A stretch of DNA of 64,000 bases from Streptomyces achromogenes. Its GTDB lineage: Bacteria > Actinomycetota > Actinomycetes > Streptomycetales > Streptomycetaceae. The notes beneath the pieces were generated by a model. It was not told where the DNA came from. It saw only the letters and a program-made list of their open reading frames with translations, and searched no databases. Position 1 is the stretch's first letter. Each line of letters starts with the position of its first letter. Shown one piece after another: positions 8,533-17,386 of the stretch. A program made the position numbers and the translations under genes. The stretch lies in contig NZ_JAUSYH010000001.1 in assembly GCF_030816715.1 (NCBI RefSeq), forward strand, positions 3,658,001 through 3,722,000, given 5' to 3'.

Positions 8533-8880
8533 ACGGCGTCCTCTCACGTGCCCCACCAGAGTGAGCACGCTTACGGAGGCGATCGCCGCATCCCCGTGGC
8601 CAGCGCGTCCGCTCCGTACGGGCCCAGCTCCGGCCGCAGGACATCAACGATCTCGACAGCCCGTTTCAACTCCCACGAGACCGGCCCCGGCCGCTGCCGG
8701 CCAGGAGCAGCGGCGCACCCAGAGCCACTGCACAAGCCCGGCGCCGACGAGGGACCCAACGGACAGTTCAGGCTCGTCAAGGGCTGCGGTCGCGCCGTAT
8801 CCCAGGCCGCTGACCGCCCAGCACGCCGCAGCCGCCAGCGCAGCCTCACTGCATGACAAGGGCGGCCGAAATCCCGGCGC
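8533..8880 (-). pseudogene. Frameshifted paralogue of the small membrane protein at 17036-17386
   Basis: Three minus-strand frames read in turn line up with the intact protein: AVSGLGYGATAALDEPELSV with GLAYAVLALLGEDQLPV; then WLWVRR with WFWLRH; after a frame change VLRPELGPYGADALAT with ALRPSLDRLPADTLAT; after another change ASVSVLTLVGHVRGR with VALVVFTVCSRLR. At least two frameshifts break it. The next-door remnant 8331-8531 keeps the gene order of the intact pair. I therefore read it as a decayed duplicate rather than random frames; alignment by eye only. Confidence 0.5.
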
Positions 8881-8955
8881 GGGATGAGTGGTGACGCGGC
8901 TGTCCGAGGGCCACGCCCGCATCCAGGGCGGGGGCGCCGACCTCGCAGCCCTCGG

Positions 8956-9432
8956 TCACGCCGGGCTCGACGTCCCCCCGGCGCCGAGCAGCTCGTGCAG
9001 GAGGTGCGAGGCCGTGATCACGCCGAGCAGGTGTGTTCCGGCCTTGTCCTTCGTCGCCACCGCCACCAGAGGGCTGCGCACCCGCGCCATCAGCGCGGCC
9101 ACCTCCAGCGCGGTGTCGTCGGGGTCGGCGATCGGGGGCGGGTCGGCCTTGCTGGAGAGGCAGTCGCCGACGCGTCGGCCTGCCAAGGCCTGACACAGCC
9201 GGTCGGCGTGCTTCTCGTCGATGACGGCGGCGAGAGCGGGGTCCTCGATGACGTAGGCGGGCACCAGGATCTTGATCATCTGGGAGGCGGGAAGGATCGC
9301 CTTCGGCTCCCCCCGTTCGTCCACCACGAGCAGGGCCGGCAGCCTGTGCTCGGCCATCAGCCGGGCCGCCTCCATGGCATCGCTGTCGACGCTCACCGTC
9401 TCGTACTCGGCCGCCAGGTCACGCGCGCGCAT
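8956..9432 (-). CDS. CBS-domain pair protein
   Basis: 158 residues forming two CBS motifs (MRARDLAAEYETVSVDSDAM onward, and a second repeat around PPPIADPDDTALEVAALMAR with VAVATKDKAGTHLLGVITAS). CBS pairs bind adenine nucleotides and act as energy sensors, alone or as regulators of partners. The ATG at 9432 was preferred over an upstream GTG at 9471 because a GAGGAG site lies six bases before it. No catalytic domain is attached, so the partner is unknown. Confidence 0.85.
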   Translation of the reverse strand: MRARDLAAEYETVSVDSDAMEAARLMAEHRLPALLVVDERGEPKAILPASQMIKILVPAYVIEDPALAAVIDEKHADRLCQALAGRRVGDCLSSKADPPPIADPDDTALEVAALMARVRSPLVAVATKDKAGTHLLGVITASHLLHELLGAGGTSSPA

Positions 9433-9584
9433 GGCGGGCTCCTCGTCTGCTGGAAAGTTTTCTTCACTCACCGTCTTACGTCATCGGCGAGCGGGCCAGG
9501 TCATTGATGCGAAAGATACGCGGCGGCACCGGTGGAACCACCGCATGAGGGAGAACAAGCCCCAGCCGGTCCGTGGCGACGTAA

Positions 9585-9932
9585 TCAGGACCGATCGCCG
9601 ATGCTCTGGCCGTTGACCTGTGGACGCACGGCGCTGCGGCGGAAGCGGTCACCGAGCTGCGAGCCGGCGATGAGCCCTGCCGCGAACAGCAACAGACCGG
9701 CCTCCACCACGGGCAGGAGGAACATCGCGTCCTTGCCGACCAGCCCGCCCCACCGTCCCAGCGGGACGACCAGCCCGCCGACCCACATCACCAGCATGGC
9801 GACACCCCGGACTCGGATGCCCCAGGGCGTCGTACGACTGCGGACCCGCCTGGGCGCCCAGCCCCGCAACGAGGCGATCGACAGGGGCAGCACGAAGGCC
9901 GACCAGCCGATCAGCCATGCCCACAGGAACAT
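9585..9932 (-). CDS. Small three-TM membrane protein
   Basis: 115 residues with three hydrophobic helices: MFLWAWLIGWSAFVLPLSIA at the N-terminus, GVAMLVMWVGGLVVPLG, and LLPVVEAGLLLFAAGLIAG. The ATG at 9932 has an AAGGAG site eight bases upstream; a longer frame to 10028 lacks one. The basic loop SLRGWAPRRVRSR predicts a cytoplasmic side. I recognise no family. It lies just downstream of the flotillin gene on the same strand and may be part of that membrane-organisation cluster. Confidence 0.65.
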   Translation of the reverse strand: MFLWAWLIGWSAFVLPLSIASLRGWAPRRVRSRTTPWGIRVRGVAMLVMWVGGLVVPLGRWGGLVGKDAMFLLPVVEAGLLLFAAGLIAGSQLGDRFRRSAVRPQVNGQSIGDRS

Positions 9933-10072
9933 TTCCCACACTCCTTCTCCGAGACGGCCGAGCGGCCGCAAGGCGTTCGCCGCAGCTCGTCGGCCATCAG
10001 GGGACGCAGCGTCCGTCCTTGAAGCCAAGGCGGTTCGCAGCCGCCCGGGCTCACTGCACTGCCGTACCAGCG

Positions 10073-11506
10073 TCAGCCGGTGATCTCGATCTTGCCGTTG
10101 GCTTCGGCCGATGCCGCGGCCTCGGGCTGCGCACCGCCGGCCCGCTTGGTCATACCATTCAGCAGCTCGGCGAGGTCGACTCCGGTGGTGGAGCTGAGGA
10201 GCTCCATACCCTGGGCGACGTTGTCGGCGACCGTTCGGGAGAGCTGGGAAGCGCCGTCGGTGGAGATGACCGTCATCTTGTCGATGGCACTGAGCGGCTC
10301 GGATGCCTTGGCGACGACCTGGGGCAGGACCTCGACGAGCATCTGCAGGACGGCTGCGTCGCCGTACCGGGCGAAGGCGTCGGCCTTCTTCTGCATCGCT
10401 TCGGCCTCGGCGGCGCCCTTCGCGCCGATGGCGGCGGCCTCGGCCTCGCCCTCGATGCGTACGGCGTCGGCGAGCGCGGCGCGGTGTGCTTTCTCGCCCT
10501 CACCGGTCAGCCGGGAGCGCTGGGCGTCGGCTTCGGCCTGCTTGACCAGGGCGATGCGGCGGGCCTCGGCCTCCTGCTCGGCCTGGTAGCGGGCGGCGTC
10601 AGCGGGCTTGCGGACCTTGGTGTCCAGCTCGCGGTCGGTCAGCGCGGCCTGCCGCTGGGCGACCTTCTCCTGCTCTGCGAGGACCTCCTGCGATCGTGCG
10701 GCTTCGGCCAGCGGGCCGGCGGCAGCGGCGCGGGCAGCGGCCTCGTCGGTCTCGGCTTTGATCTCCGCCTGCTTCAGCGCGAAGGTGCGCTGGGCTATCG
10801 CGATCTCCTCCTCGGCCTTCAGCCGGGCCTGCTCGGCGGCCCGCCGGGCGACGGCCTCGGCGATGTCGGCCTCCTGCTTGGCGCGGGCGGCCTCCGGCCG
10901 GCCGAGGTCCTCCAGGTAGGAGCCCTCGGTGCTGATGTCCTGGATCTGGAAGGCGTCAAGGACCAGGCCCTGCCCCGACAGACTGGCCTCCGCCTCCTCG
11001 GCGACCTGGCCGGCGAACGCGGCTCGGTCGCGGATGATGTCCTCCACCGACATCCGGCCGACGATGGCACGCAGTGCACCGGAGAGCACTTCCTGGGTGA
11101 AGCCGACGATGCCGTCCTGCTGCATCAAAAATCGCTGGGCAGCGGCGCGGATGGAATCCTCGCTGCCGCCGACCTTGACGATGGCGACACCCTCCAGGTG
11201 GGCCTTGACACCGCGCAGGGTGACCGCGCCGCGCACCGCCACCGGGATGTGCCGCGAGGACAGGTCGAGGGTGAACTTCTGCTGCACGAACGGCACGACG
11301 AACACCCCGCCGCCGACCACGACCTTCTGCCCGCTGTTGTCGGTGAACACCCGGCCGGTCTCCGGATCGGTGGACTGCTTGCCGCGCCGCCCGGTAACGA
11401 TGAACGCCTCACTGGGACCGGCCACCTTGTAGCGGGTGACGACGACCAGCGCGAGCAGGACGAGGAGTACGACGACTCCTATGACGGCGACAGCGACTGA
11501 ACTCAT
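10073..11506 (-). CDS. Flotillin-like SPFH-domain membrane scaffold protein
   Basis: 477 residues. An N-terminal membrane helix (VAVAVIGVVVLLVLLALVVV, about 4-23) is followed by an SPFH/PHB domain (FIVTGRRGK, FVVPFVQQKFTLDLSS) and a long Glu/Ala-rich coiled coil with repeated AEAEA/QAEAEA patterns, then a C-terminal hydrophobic-tolerant tail. This is the normal flotillin layout and length. Flotillins organise membrane microdomains and oligomerise through the coiled coil. The NfeD-like gene lies 106 bp upstream on the same strand, the classical partner in bacterial flotillin operons. Confidence 0.92.
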   Translation of the reverse strand: MSSVAVAVIGVVVLLVLLALVVVTRYKVAGPSEAFIVTGRRGKQSTDPETGRVFTDNSGQKVVVGGGVFVVPFVQQKFTLDLSSRHIPVAVRGAVTLRGVKAHLEGVAIVKVGGSEDSIRAAAQRFLMQQDGIVGFTQEVLSGALRAIVGRMSVEDIIRDRAAFAGQVAEEAEASLSGQGLVLDAFQIQDISTEGSYLEDLGRPEAARAKQEADIAEAVARRAAEQARLKAEEEIAIAQRTFALKQAEIKAETDEAAARAAAAGPLAEAARSQEVLAEQEKVAQRQAALTDRELDTKVRKPADAARYQAEQEAEARRIALVKQAEADAQRSRLTGEGEKAHRAALADAVRIEGEAEAAAIGAKGAAEAEAMQKKADAFARYGDAAVLQMLVEVLPQVVAKASEPLSAIDKMTVISTDGASQLSRTVADNVAQGMELLSSTTGVDLAELLNGMTKRAGGAQPEAAASAEANGKIEITG

Positions 11507-11612
11507 GGTGTTATCCCCTCAGCCCTCCCAGGGGACGGCAGATCGATACGGGTTCGTGTGCGGAAGCGGGCAACGCCCGCGGTGCGACGACAACGGTGGT
11601 GGTGCGGTGCGG

Positions 11613-12125
11613 TCAGCGCACGGGTCGTACGGACACCGCTGTCTGGGACAGCGTCCCCTCCACCCAGACCTCGGCCCCTTGGGCCACCGGTGCGGGACTC
11701 TTCGCGGAGAGTTTCACCGGCTGCCCGGCGAGATGGACCAGCACCTCGCCGTAGCCGTCGGCCGGAATCGCCGTCACCACGGACCCCGGCGCGCCGATCA
11801 GATCCTCGTCGCGTGGAGCCGCACCGGAGTCGTCGCGCAGGAGCATCCGGCTGAGGCGGTATGCGAGCCAGCCAGTGACGAGCCCGGCCGGCACGCCGAT
11901 CGCGGTCGCACCGACGGCGCCCACTCCCGTGGCACCCATAGCGATCGCACCGGAGAAGCCGAGCATGGAGACGAATCCGGCGATGACCGGCAGCGACAGC
12001 AGCCCGTCGAAGAGACCGTCCAGCACGCCGACGCCGTCGAAGAGGCGTTCGAGGACGCCGTCGAAGACGAGGGACAGCACGAGGAGCACCACTCCGACGA
12101 TGCCGAGACCCAGAAACCAGCCCAT
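11613..12125 (-). CDS. NfeD-like membrane protein paired with flotillin
   Basis: 170 residues from ATG 12125. Three or so N-terminal helices (LGLGIVGVVLLVLSLVF, LLSLPVIAGFVSMLGFSGAIAM, ATAIGVPAGLVTGWLAYRL) precede a small C-terminal OB-fold-like domain (GAPGSVVTAIPADGYGEVLV, GAEVWVEGTLSQTAVSVRPV) typical of NfeD. The start was set at the ATG before the first helix; an upstream frame extends to 12176 but adds a non-conserved lead. NfeD proteins are thought to act with flotillins in membrane-domain assembly. Conserved pairing with 10073-11506 supports the call. Confidence 0.8.
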   Translation of the reverse strand: MGWFLGLGIVGVVLLVLSLVFDGVLERLFDGVGVLDGLFDGLLSLPVIAGFVSMLGFSGAIAMGATGVGAVGATAIGVPAGLVTGWLAYRLSRMLLRDDSGAAPRDEDLIGAPGSVVTAIPADGYGEVLVHLAGQPVKLSAKSPAPVAQGAEVWVEGTLSQTAVSVRPVR

Positions 12126-12596
12126 CCGACCGCACCGCCTCTCCCCTGTGTCACGTGCCGGTGGATGCATGCTCACACGTCGGGGGTAGTCCTGGCATTG
12201 CCTGTCCCCGGCAATCTTTACGCGCTATTGATGCCGGACTCTGCACCGCCGACACCTTCACGAGCGGGCTGAACGACGCCAGGCTCGGTGACGGTTTTCG
12301 GGGACTGGTCGCCAAAGAGCGAAGTAGGCTGCCACAAGCTCACGGCGGCTGCGCCTCGCCTGCCTTACTTCAAGAATCAAGTAAGTTTCACCAGACCCAC
12401 ACAAGGGCCGAGGTGTCTGCGTTATGCTCCGCCTGGCCTCGTCGCCCCCCGTCGGCGAGGCCGATCCGGCTTCCTGCCCGCGGCCTTCTCGCCGGGCGGA
12501 GCCGTCCCCCGCCCCGCCGCCCTTCTCCGGGCGGCGGGGCGCCGTGTGGTCTTGACTGGTCCGGCTGCCGACCGCGGCTCTTCGCACGGTTGCCGG
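12126..12596. other. Gene-free spacer with one hairpin
   Basis: 470 bp between the NfeD and TerD genes. The only clear structure is the stem GCCCCGCCGCCC (12511-12522) / GGGCGGCGGGGC (12529-12540), a perfect 12-bp hairpin with a 6-nt loop that would terminate transcription leaving the terD-like gene. An A/T-richer stretch around 12360-12390 may hold the promoter of the NfeD-flotillin operon. I see no convincing gene on either strand. Confidence 0.5.
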
Positions 12597-13130
12597 TCAG
12601 AGTTGCGGCGCGGAGCCCATCTCCGCGCTGAAGACCACCGGTTCGCTGTCGAACCCCCGAACCATCTCGCGGAACTCCCACGTTCCGGAGGCGTCCTTGA
12701 TGAACTCCGCGACGGTCCCGGCGGTGGATCCGGCGATCTGCGTGAAGTCGTCCTTCAGCAGTTCCGTGTACCCCTCGACCACCAGCACTCCGGCGTTGGA
12801 CAGGTCGCCGAAAGCCTTGGAGCCGGTGTTCTGGTGGATCGCCACCCCCACGACCACCCGTGCGAAGGAAGGGGCGAGGCGGTCGAGTTCCAGAGTCATC
12901 GCTTCGACGTAGCCGAAGCCCTGACCGGTTTGGCTGTGCCGGCTCATGTTGATGGTGCCGTCCGGTGAGCGGCTGTCGAAGTGGACGACGTACACCGGCC
13001 GCCCGTAGGGGGCGTCCTCCGAGTAGGTCGCGGCGATGATGTCGAGATGATGAGGCGGCTGATCAAAGGGACTCGGGTCCCACTTGAGCCGCACCTCGAC
13101 CTTCCCCAGCCCCTTACTGCCGCTGCTCAC
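12597..13130 (-). CDS. TerD-family stress protein
   Basis: 177 residues. Shows TerD-family motifs: VRLKWDPSPF at the start, a GYVEAMTLELDRLAP helix, VVVGVAIHQN, and FGDLSNAGVLVVE near the middle. TerD proteins bind calcium through acidic loops and take part in tellurite and general stress responses in Streptomyces, where they occur in many copies. The GTG start has an AGAGGA site upstream. It stands alone rather than in a full ter operon; neighbours are flotillin, NfeD and an M48 protease. Family call is firm, specific function unknown. Confidence 0.88.
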   Translation of the reverse strand: MSSGSKGLGKVEVRLKWDPSPFDQPPHHLDIIAATYSEDAPYGRPVYVVHFDSRSPDGTINMSRHSQTGQGFGYVEAMTLELDRLAPSFARVVVGVAIHQNTGSKAFGDLSNAGVLVVEGYTELLKDDFTQIAGSTAGTVAEFIKDASGTWEFREMVRGFDSEPVVFSAEMGSAPQL

Positions 13131-13605
13131 CGGTTTGCTTCCTCTCCCGCTGTCACGCCACCACGGGATGGTCCCCGCATGTTCAAGTATGTCTCGAAGT
13201 AACCCTGTTGAAGCCTGCGCGGGGGCAGGCTGCTCGCTGATTCGATGCGCTGTCTGGGGCCTTGTCGGCGGACTTGCCGCACAGATCGGCCTGGGCCTAC
13301 CCGTCTCGACGTTCTGGGGTGCCAGGTTCCGATCCGCCGCCTACGCGTGGTCGGCGTGGGCGCGGGAGACCCGCGCAGATCCACGGCTCGTTGACAGCGA
13401 AGATCCTGGGCGGGCGGACGGTGCCGAGGCCGCCAACGGCCTGCCGGAACACCTCGGAGCACTGAACCGGGCGACGCACGGCCGTCTGGAAGATCAGCGC
13501 AGGGGACCTCGCGGGAAGCCGAGCGGGACGGTTGTTTCCCCACCGTCAACCGTGAAGGGGCCGGGGTCAGCCGTGGCCCGGCATCGTGCCGCACGCGACG
13601 GCACG
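13131..13605. other. Gene-free spacer
   Basis: 475 bp between the starts/ends of the terD-like and DUF3592 genes. Both strands carry open frames, but none shows a ribosome-binding site plus Streptomyces codon bias together with a recognisable motif. I see no clear hairpin or repeat. It probably contains the terD-like promoter near 13140-13200, where A/T content rises. Confidence 0.4.
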
Positions 13606-14589
13606 TCAGGGCTGCGGGGACGACAGGGCCCAGGACGAGGTGAATGCCGTGGCGCCGATGAGGGCGAATGACACGGTGGCGACGAGGCTGCCGTTGGTCA
13701 GTACGAGGCCCGGGACCGTGGCGATGACAGCGCCCAGGACGGCGGCGTGAGCGCCCGGCCGCCACCAGGGCTGCGCGGACGGAGGCTCAGTGCCGTCCAG
13801 GATGAAGGAGTCACGCAGATCGGCACGGACGCCATCGCGGTCACCGAGGAGTAGGTGGCGCGGAGGGCGCCGGTGCAGGCGCCCCAGCGGCACCAGCCGT
13901 GTGCCGTCGGGCAGCTCCGCAACCACGGCAGCGCGGCCTCGGATTCCGGGATGCGCGCTCACCATGAGGGGTTCGGCCGACCCTTGGCCGAGGACGGCAT
14001 GCCACATGACCCGTTGCCAGGCGACCGGCAGGCCGGGCTGGTCGGTCTCGGCCAGGACGAGCCAGGTGGTGTCCGACAACCACCCTGCGGCACCTATGCG
14101 TTCGCCGCATCGCACGGTGGCGCTCATGGGGCGCCCCGGCCGTCGTGCCGTCCAACAAAAGCGCAGGCCGCGCCGCGCCCAGACTCCGCACACAGCCGCC
14201 GCCGCGACACCGGCGAGACCGACCGGGACGAGCAGGTCGTCCTCGGTCGCGGTCTCATCCGGGTCAGCCGGGAAGCCACGAGGACGGGTCCGGCGGGGGT
14301 CGTAGGCGATGGGGAAGGAGCGGCCCTTCGTGTAGCGGTGGGTGTCGTAGATGCCGAAGCGCTGCACGTGCTCGTGGCCGGCCTGGTCGGTCCACCGCAC
14401 GCGGATGTCCTCCTCGTCGCCGATGTCGTCCTCGATGACCCGGCCGACGGCACGCGCCGTGGCCCGGTCGCGGGCGCTGTCGTACCGGTGGGCGTGCACG
14501 CCCAGCCAGGTGGTGAGCAGGGCGAACCCCGTCAGCGTGCCGACCACGCCCAGGAGGGCGACGCGCAGGGCGGGACCAGGGCGTCTCAT
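13606..14589 (-). CDS. DUF3592-domain membrane protein
   Basis: 327 residues. TM helix at the N-terminus (ALRVALLGVVGTLTGFALLTTWL), then the DUF3592-like extracellular domain (DIRVRWTDQAGHEHVQRFG, YTKGRSFPIAYDP), a second helix (VPVGLAGVAAAAVCGVWA), a soluble stretch and a C-terminal helical hairpin (AVLGAVIATVPGLVLTNGS, VSFALIGATAFTSSW). Its ATG overlaps the TGA of the M48 protease gene (ATGA, 14586-14589), so the two are translationally coupled. Role unknown; coupling suggests it works with or is handled by the protease. Confidence 0.75.
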   Translation of the reverse strand: MRRPGPALRVALLGVVGTLTGFALLTTWLGVHAHRYDSARDRATARAVGRVIEDDIGDEEDIRVRWTDQAGHEHVQRFGIYDTHRYTKGRSFPIAYDPRRTRPRGFPADPDETATEDDLLVPVGLAGVAAAAVCGVWARRGLRFCWTARRPGRPMSATVRCGERIGAAGWLSDTTWLVLAETDQPGLPVAWQRVMWHAVLGQGSAEPLMVSAHPGIRGRAAVVAELPDGTRLVPLGRLHRRPPRHLLLGDRDGVRADLRDSFILDGTEPPSAQPWWRPGAHAAVLGAVIATVPGLVLTNGSLVATVSFALIGATAFTSSWALSSPQP

Positions 14590-16115
14590 AGCAGAACCTC
14601 TTGTGTGCCGATGGTTTCCAGGAGGGCTCGCACGGGCTCTGGGTCTGAGCTGTCCACGGCGACGGCAAGCAACTCGTGGACATCGAGCACGCGCCCGTCC
14701 TGCGCGGTGAACACGGTGCTCATCCACGGGCTGGCGTAATCCCAGCCTGCCCCTCGCAGCAGGGCGACCAGGGCTGTGCCCATGGCTGCGACCAGCACGT
14801 CGCGAGCGGCAGGGGGGCGCTCGGCGGCAGGCACCCACCGCAGAGCGGGCTCGAGCCGACGGGCCAGACGGGGCCACCTGCCGTCGCGAACAGCTTCGAG
14901 CGCGGCGGACAGTGCCTGGACGGGCGTCTCGCAGCGGGTTGCGGTCAACAGCGCGAGCTCGTCCCCGCCATCGAGCCGGACGTGGAGTTGGCCCATGTCG
15001 CGATCGAGCAGGCGCACTGGCTCCGGTGGCTCGTACCGGTGCCCGCGGCGCGGTGGGCGCTTGGTGCCCCGGGGGACTTTGTCCTTCGTACCGCCGTGAC
15101 CGCCCGGACCATCCAGGCCGGCCAGCTGGCGAACGCACCACTGCTCGATCGCCGCCGCCGCGTGGAGCGTGAGCGGTTCGTTCTCCCAGGAGCGGGAGCC
15201 CTCCGCGGGCGGCAGGGCGGCCACCCGCTGACCGAGAGGCGGGTGACCGGCCGCGTGGTACGGGTCGAGGGCCTCCTGCTCGGCCACGACGCCGGCGGAG
15301 CGGCGCCGGACGAACGGGTCCCGCAGCACGGCGTCGAACGCGTCGTAGAAGTCCTCCGGATACGTATGCTCCTCGGCCAGTTCCGCTAGCCACCTCTCAC
15401 CGATCCCGTCGAACGTGGCGACGGAGGCGTGCAGCAGTTCCAGGGCCTCGGTGGTGTTGTCGGAACCCGCGACGCGGGCGGCGTCGGCGTCGGCGGCCAA
15501 CTCCGCCTGCCAGACTCGCTGCTGGGAGGCCCGCAGCAGCGGTCTGGCCAGCGGCGTGAGCGGACGGAAGCGGCCCTGGCCTTCCAGGCGCTGGGCGAGC
15601 GCGCAGCGGGCATCCAGCAACCATGACGCGCGCCGATTGTTGATGTGTTGGCGATGTGCGAGCTCATGCCCGATCACGGCTGCCAGCTGTCCCACGGTCA
15701 GGGACCGCAGCAGAGGCAGGCCCAGCAGCAGAACGTAACTGCGTGCGCCGGACACCTTCGCCCGCCCCATTGCCGCTTCCGGATCCGGCGTGATCCTCAC
15801 CAGCAGGTGCTCCCGGAAGCCGACCTGCTCGGCCACCGCCCTGACCACAGCGGCCAGTTCCGGCTCCTCACCGGGCTGCACAGCCCTGCCCGGCAACGCC
15901 TCCCGGTCACCGTAGCGCCGCAGGACGCCCATCATCACCCACATCAGCGGCGGCAGGATCGCCTGTGGCAGATGCCAGACAAACGCCACGGCGAGAAACG
16001 CCAGGGCAAGGCAGACCAGAGGCAGCCAGGCGACCGCGAACATCGCCATGATGAGCAGCCACTCACGCACCGCGGAAGGCCTGTCCGAACCGTGGACTAT
16101 CAGGGTGTCCACCAC
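14586..16115 (-). CDS. M48-family membrane zinc metalloprotease
   Basis: 509 residues. Two N-terminal helices (WLLIMAMFAVAWLPLVCLAL, FVWHLPQAILPPLMWVMMGV) are followed by the M48 catalytic motif IGHELAHRQH (HExxH zinc site) and a downstream AELAADADAARVAG segment carrying the third ligand. HtpX/Ste24-type M48 enzymes degrade membrane or misfolded proteins on the inner face of the membrane. The GTG at 16115 was chosen because a GGAGAG site precedes it; a longer frame to 16313 has no such signal. A Lys/Arg/Pro-rich linker (KVPRGTKRPPRRGHR) separates a C-terminal domain of unknown role. Confidence 0.85.
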   Translation of the reverse strand: MVDTLIVHGSDRPSAVREWLLIMAMFAVAWLPLVCLALAFLAVAFVWHLPQAILPPLMWVMMGVLRRYGDREALPGRAVQPGEEPELAAVVRAVAEQVGFREHLLVRITPDPEAAMGRAKVSGARSYVLLLGLPLLRSLTVGQLAAVIGHELAHRQHINNRRASWLLDARCALAQRLEGQGRFRPLTPLARPLLRASQQRVWQAELAADADAARVAGSDNTTEALELLHASVATFDGIGERWLAELAEEHTYPEDFYDAFDAVLRDPFVRRRSAGVVAEQEALDPYHAAGHPPLGQRVAALPPAEGSRSWENEPLTLHAAAAIEQWCVRQLAGLDGPGGHGGTKDKVPRGTKRPPRRGHRYEPPEPVRLLDRDMGQLHVRLDGGDELALLTATRCETPVQALSAALEAVRDGRWPRLARRLEPALRWVPAAERPPAARDVLVAAMGTALVALLRGAGWDYASPWMSTVFTAQDGRVLDVHELLAVAVDSSDPEPVRALLETIGTQEVLL

Positions 16116-16260
16116 TTTCCTGTCTCTCCGCAAGGGGCGGCTGGATCTTCGCAGCTGACCGGGCCTGTCGCCCTTGGGCCATGACACGGATACGACAGCC
16201 CGACGCCGCGCACACATTGCTCTCACGTACTTGTTGGCTGACGCATGTCGCTGGCTTGTG

Positions 16261-17034
16261 TCAGCGGGGCGGATCGGGTGGTCGCGCGTGACGGCCGGCC
16301 CGTCGCGATTCAAGCCGTCGCATCAAGCCGCAGACGGCCCCGCTGAGTACCGCCCACAACACGACGACTCCCCATGGGCCGGTCCAGGTGCCGAACACAC
16401 CTGCCGGGATGGCGCACAGCGCGGAGCCCAGCGCCTGCTTGCCGCGCAGGACCAAGAACCCCGGAAGGCCCTGGGCGGCGTACGTAGGGGCCCGGGCGAG
16501 CACGATGCCCCCGGCGAGGGCGGCGAAGAGTCCGCCGGAAAGCAGGGCCACGGCCACGGAGGCCGCGATCAGCGGTTCGCCCTCGGGGGTGTCGGCGGAC
16601 CGCTGGGTCAGGTCGTCCTTGCTCACCGCGGTCGCGTAGTCACGCCACACGGTCACCGTCACCATGTCTCCGGCCTTCAGGCGTTCGAGCAGCGGTTCGC
16701 TGCTGCCCATGTCGAGTTCGTCCGGTACTGGGCGGGGGCCGGCGAGCTTGAGCGTGTGCTCGGAGTCCTTGGCCCGGTCCCGGATCACCGTGCCGCGCAC
16801 GGTGGCCTGTACTTCCCGCAGGCAGTCGGCGACGACCGTCCCGGAGCAGGGGCGGGCGGTGTGAAAGGCCTGCTCGTCGTCCATCAGGTCGGGCACGGTG
16901 GCCAGGCCGATACCGGCGGCGAGCACCATGGTGATGCCCAGCAGCGCGGCACCGGCTCCCCAGGCGCGGTGGCAGAGGGCACGTCGGCGCAGACTGCGTG
17001 GTGTGCGGGTGAGGACGTGGCGGTCGTGTACCAC
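16261..17034 (-). CDS. Membrane protein of unknown function
   Basis: 257 residues. A basic N-terminus leads into TM1 (GAGAALLGITMVLAAGIGLAT), then an extracytoplasmic domain of about 100 residues with two cysteines (ARPCSGTVVADCL) that could bond, then further helices (ASVAVALLSGGLFAALAGGIVLA; GVVVLWAVLSGAVCGLM). The domain (VRGTVIRDR, GDMVTVTVWRDYATAV) resembles the outer domain of Streptomyces DUF3592-like proteins. It starts one base after the stop of 17036-17386, so the two are coupled. A decayed copy of the pair lies at 8331-8880. Confidence 0.7.
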   Translation of the reverse strand: MVHDRHVLTRTPRSLRRRALCHRAWGAGAALLGITMVLAAGIGLATVPDLMDDEQAFHTARPCSGTVVADCLREVQATVRGTVIRDRAKDSEHTLKLAGPRPVPDELDMGSSEPLLERLKAGDMVTVTVWRDYATAVSKDDLTQRSADTPEGEPLIAASVAVALLSGGLFAALAGGIVLARAPTYAAQGLPGFLVLRGKQALGSALCAIPAGVFGTWTGPWGVVVLWAVLSGAVCGLMRRLESRRAGRHARPPDPPR

Positions 17035-17035
17035 G

Positions 17036-17386
17036 TCAGGTACTCCGCAGCCGGGAGCAGACGGTGAAGACGACCAGGGCCACGAGCAGTCCCGCCTCGG
17101 TGGCGAGGGTATCGGCGGGCAACCGGTCCAGCGACGGCCGCAGGGCGTCGGCGACGAGGAACGCCACGGCAGTTCCGGCCAGCGCCGCGACGGCGCCCGG
17201 TCCCCAGAGGCCGTGACGCAGCCAGAACCAGCGGGCCAGGACCATCACCACCGGTGCGGACACCGGCAGCTGATCCTCGCCCAGCAGGGCCAGGACGGCG
17301 TAGGCCAGTCCGCACAGGACAGAGCACCCGATCGCTCTCCATGCCGTATCGCTCCATGCAACCGGAGCAGGGCGTACTTCATTCAC
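17036..17386 (-). CDS. Small integral membrane protein of unknown function
   Basis: 116 residues with about four hydrophobic segments: AIGCSVLCGLAYAVLALLG, APVVMVLARWFWL, PGAVAALAGTAVAFLVAD and AGLLVALVVFTVC. GTG start at 17386. First gene of a coupled pair with 16261-17034. I recognise no family. Its main interest is that a frameshifted relative lies 8.5 kb upstream at 8533-8880, showing that the gene pair was once duplicated in this neighbourhood. Confidence 0.65.
   Translation of the reverse strand: MNEVRPAPVAWSDTAWRAIGCSVLCGLAYAVLALLGEDQLPVSAPVVMVLARWFWLRHGLWGPGAVAALAGTAVAFLVADALRPSLDRLPADTLATEAGLLVALVVFTVCSRLRST

Noticed and set aside
8375..8570. Small plus-strand gene after the sdp-like terminator
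   Set aside because: No start signal, and the same DNA is better explained as a decayed minus-strand gene pair.
9917..11500. Long plus-strand frame opposite the flotillin gene
   Set aside because: Mirror of the coiled-coil gene; Gly/Leu-rich with no domain, no ribosome-binding site.
14590..15393. N-terminal extension of the DUF3592 gene
   Set aside because: The frame stays open inside the M48 gene, but the conserved start is ATG 14589, which overlaps the M48 stop.
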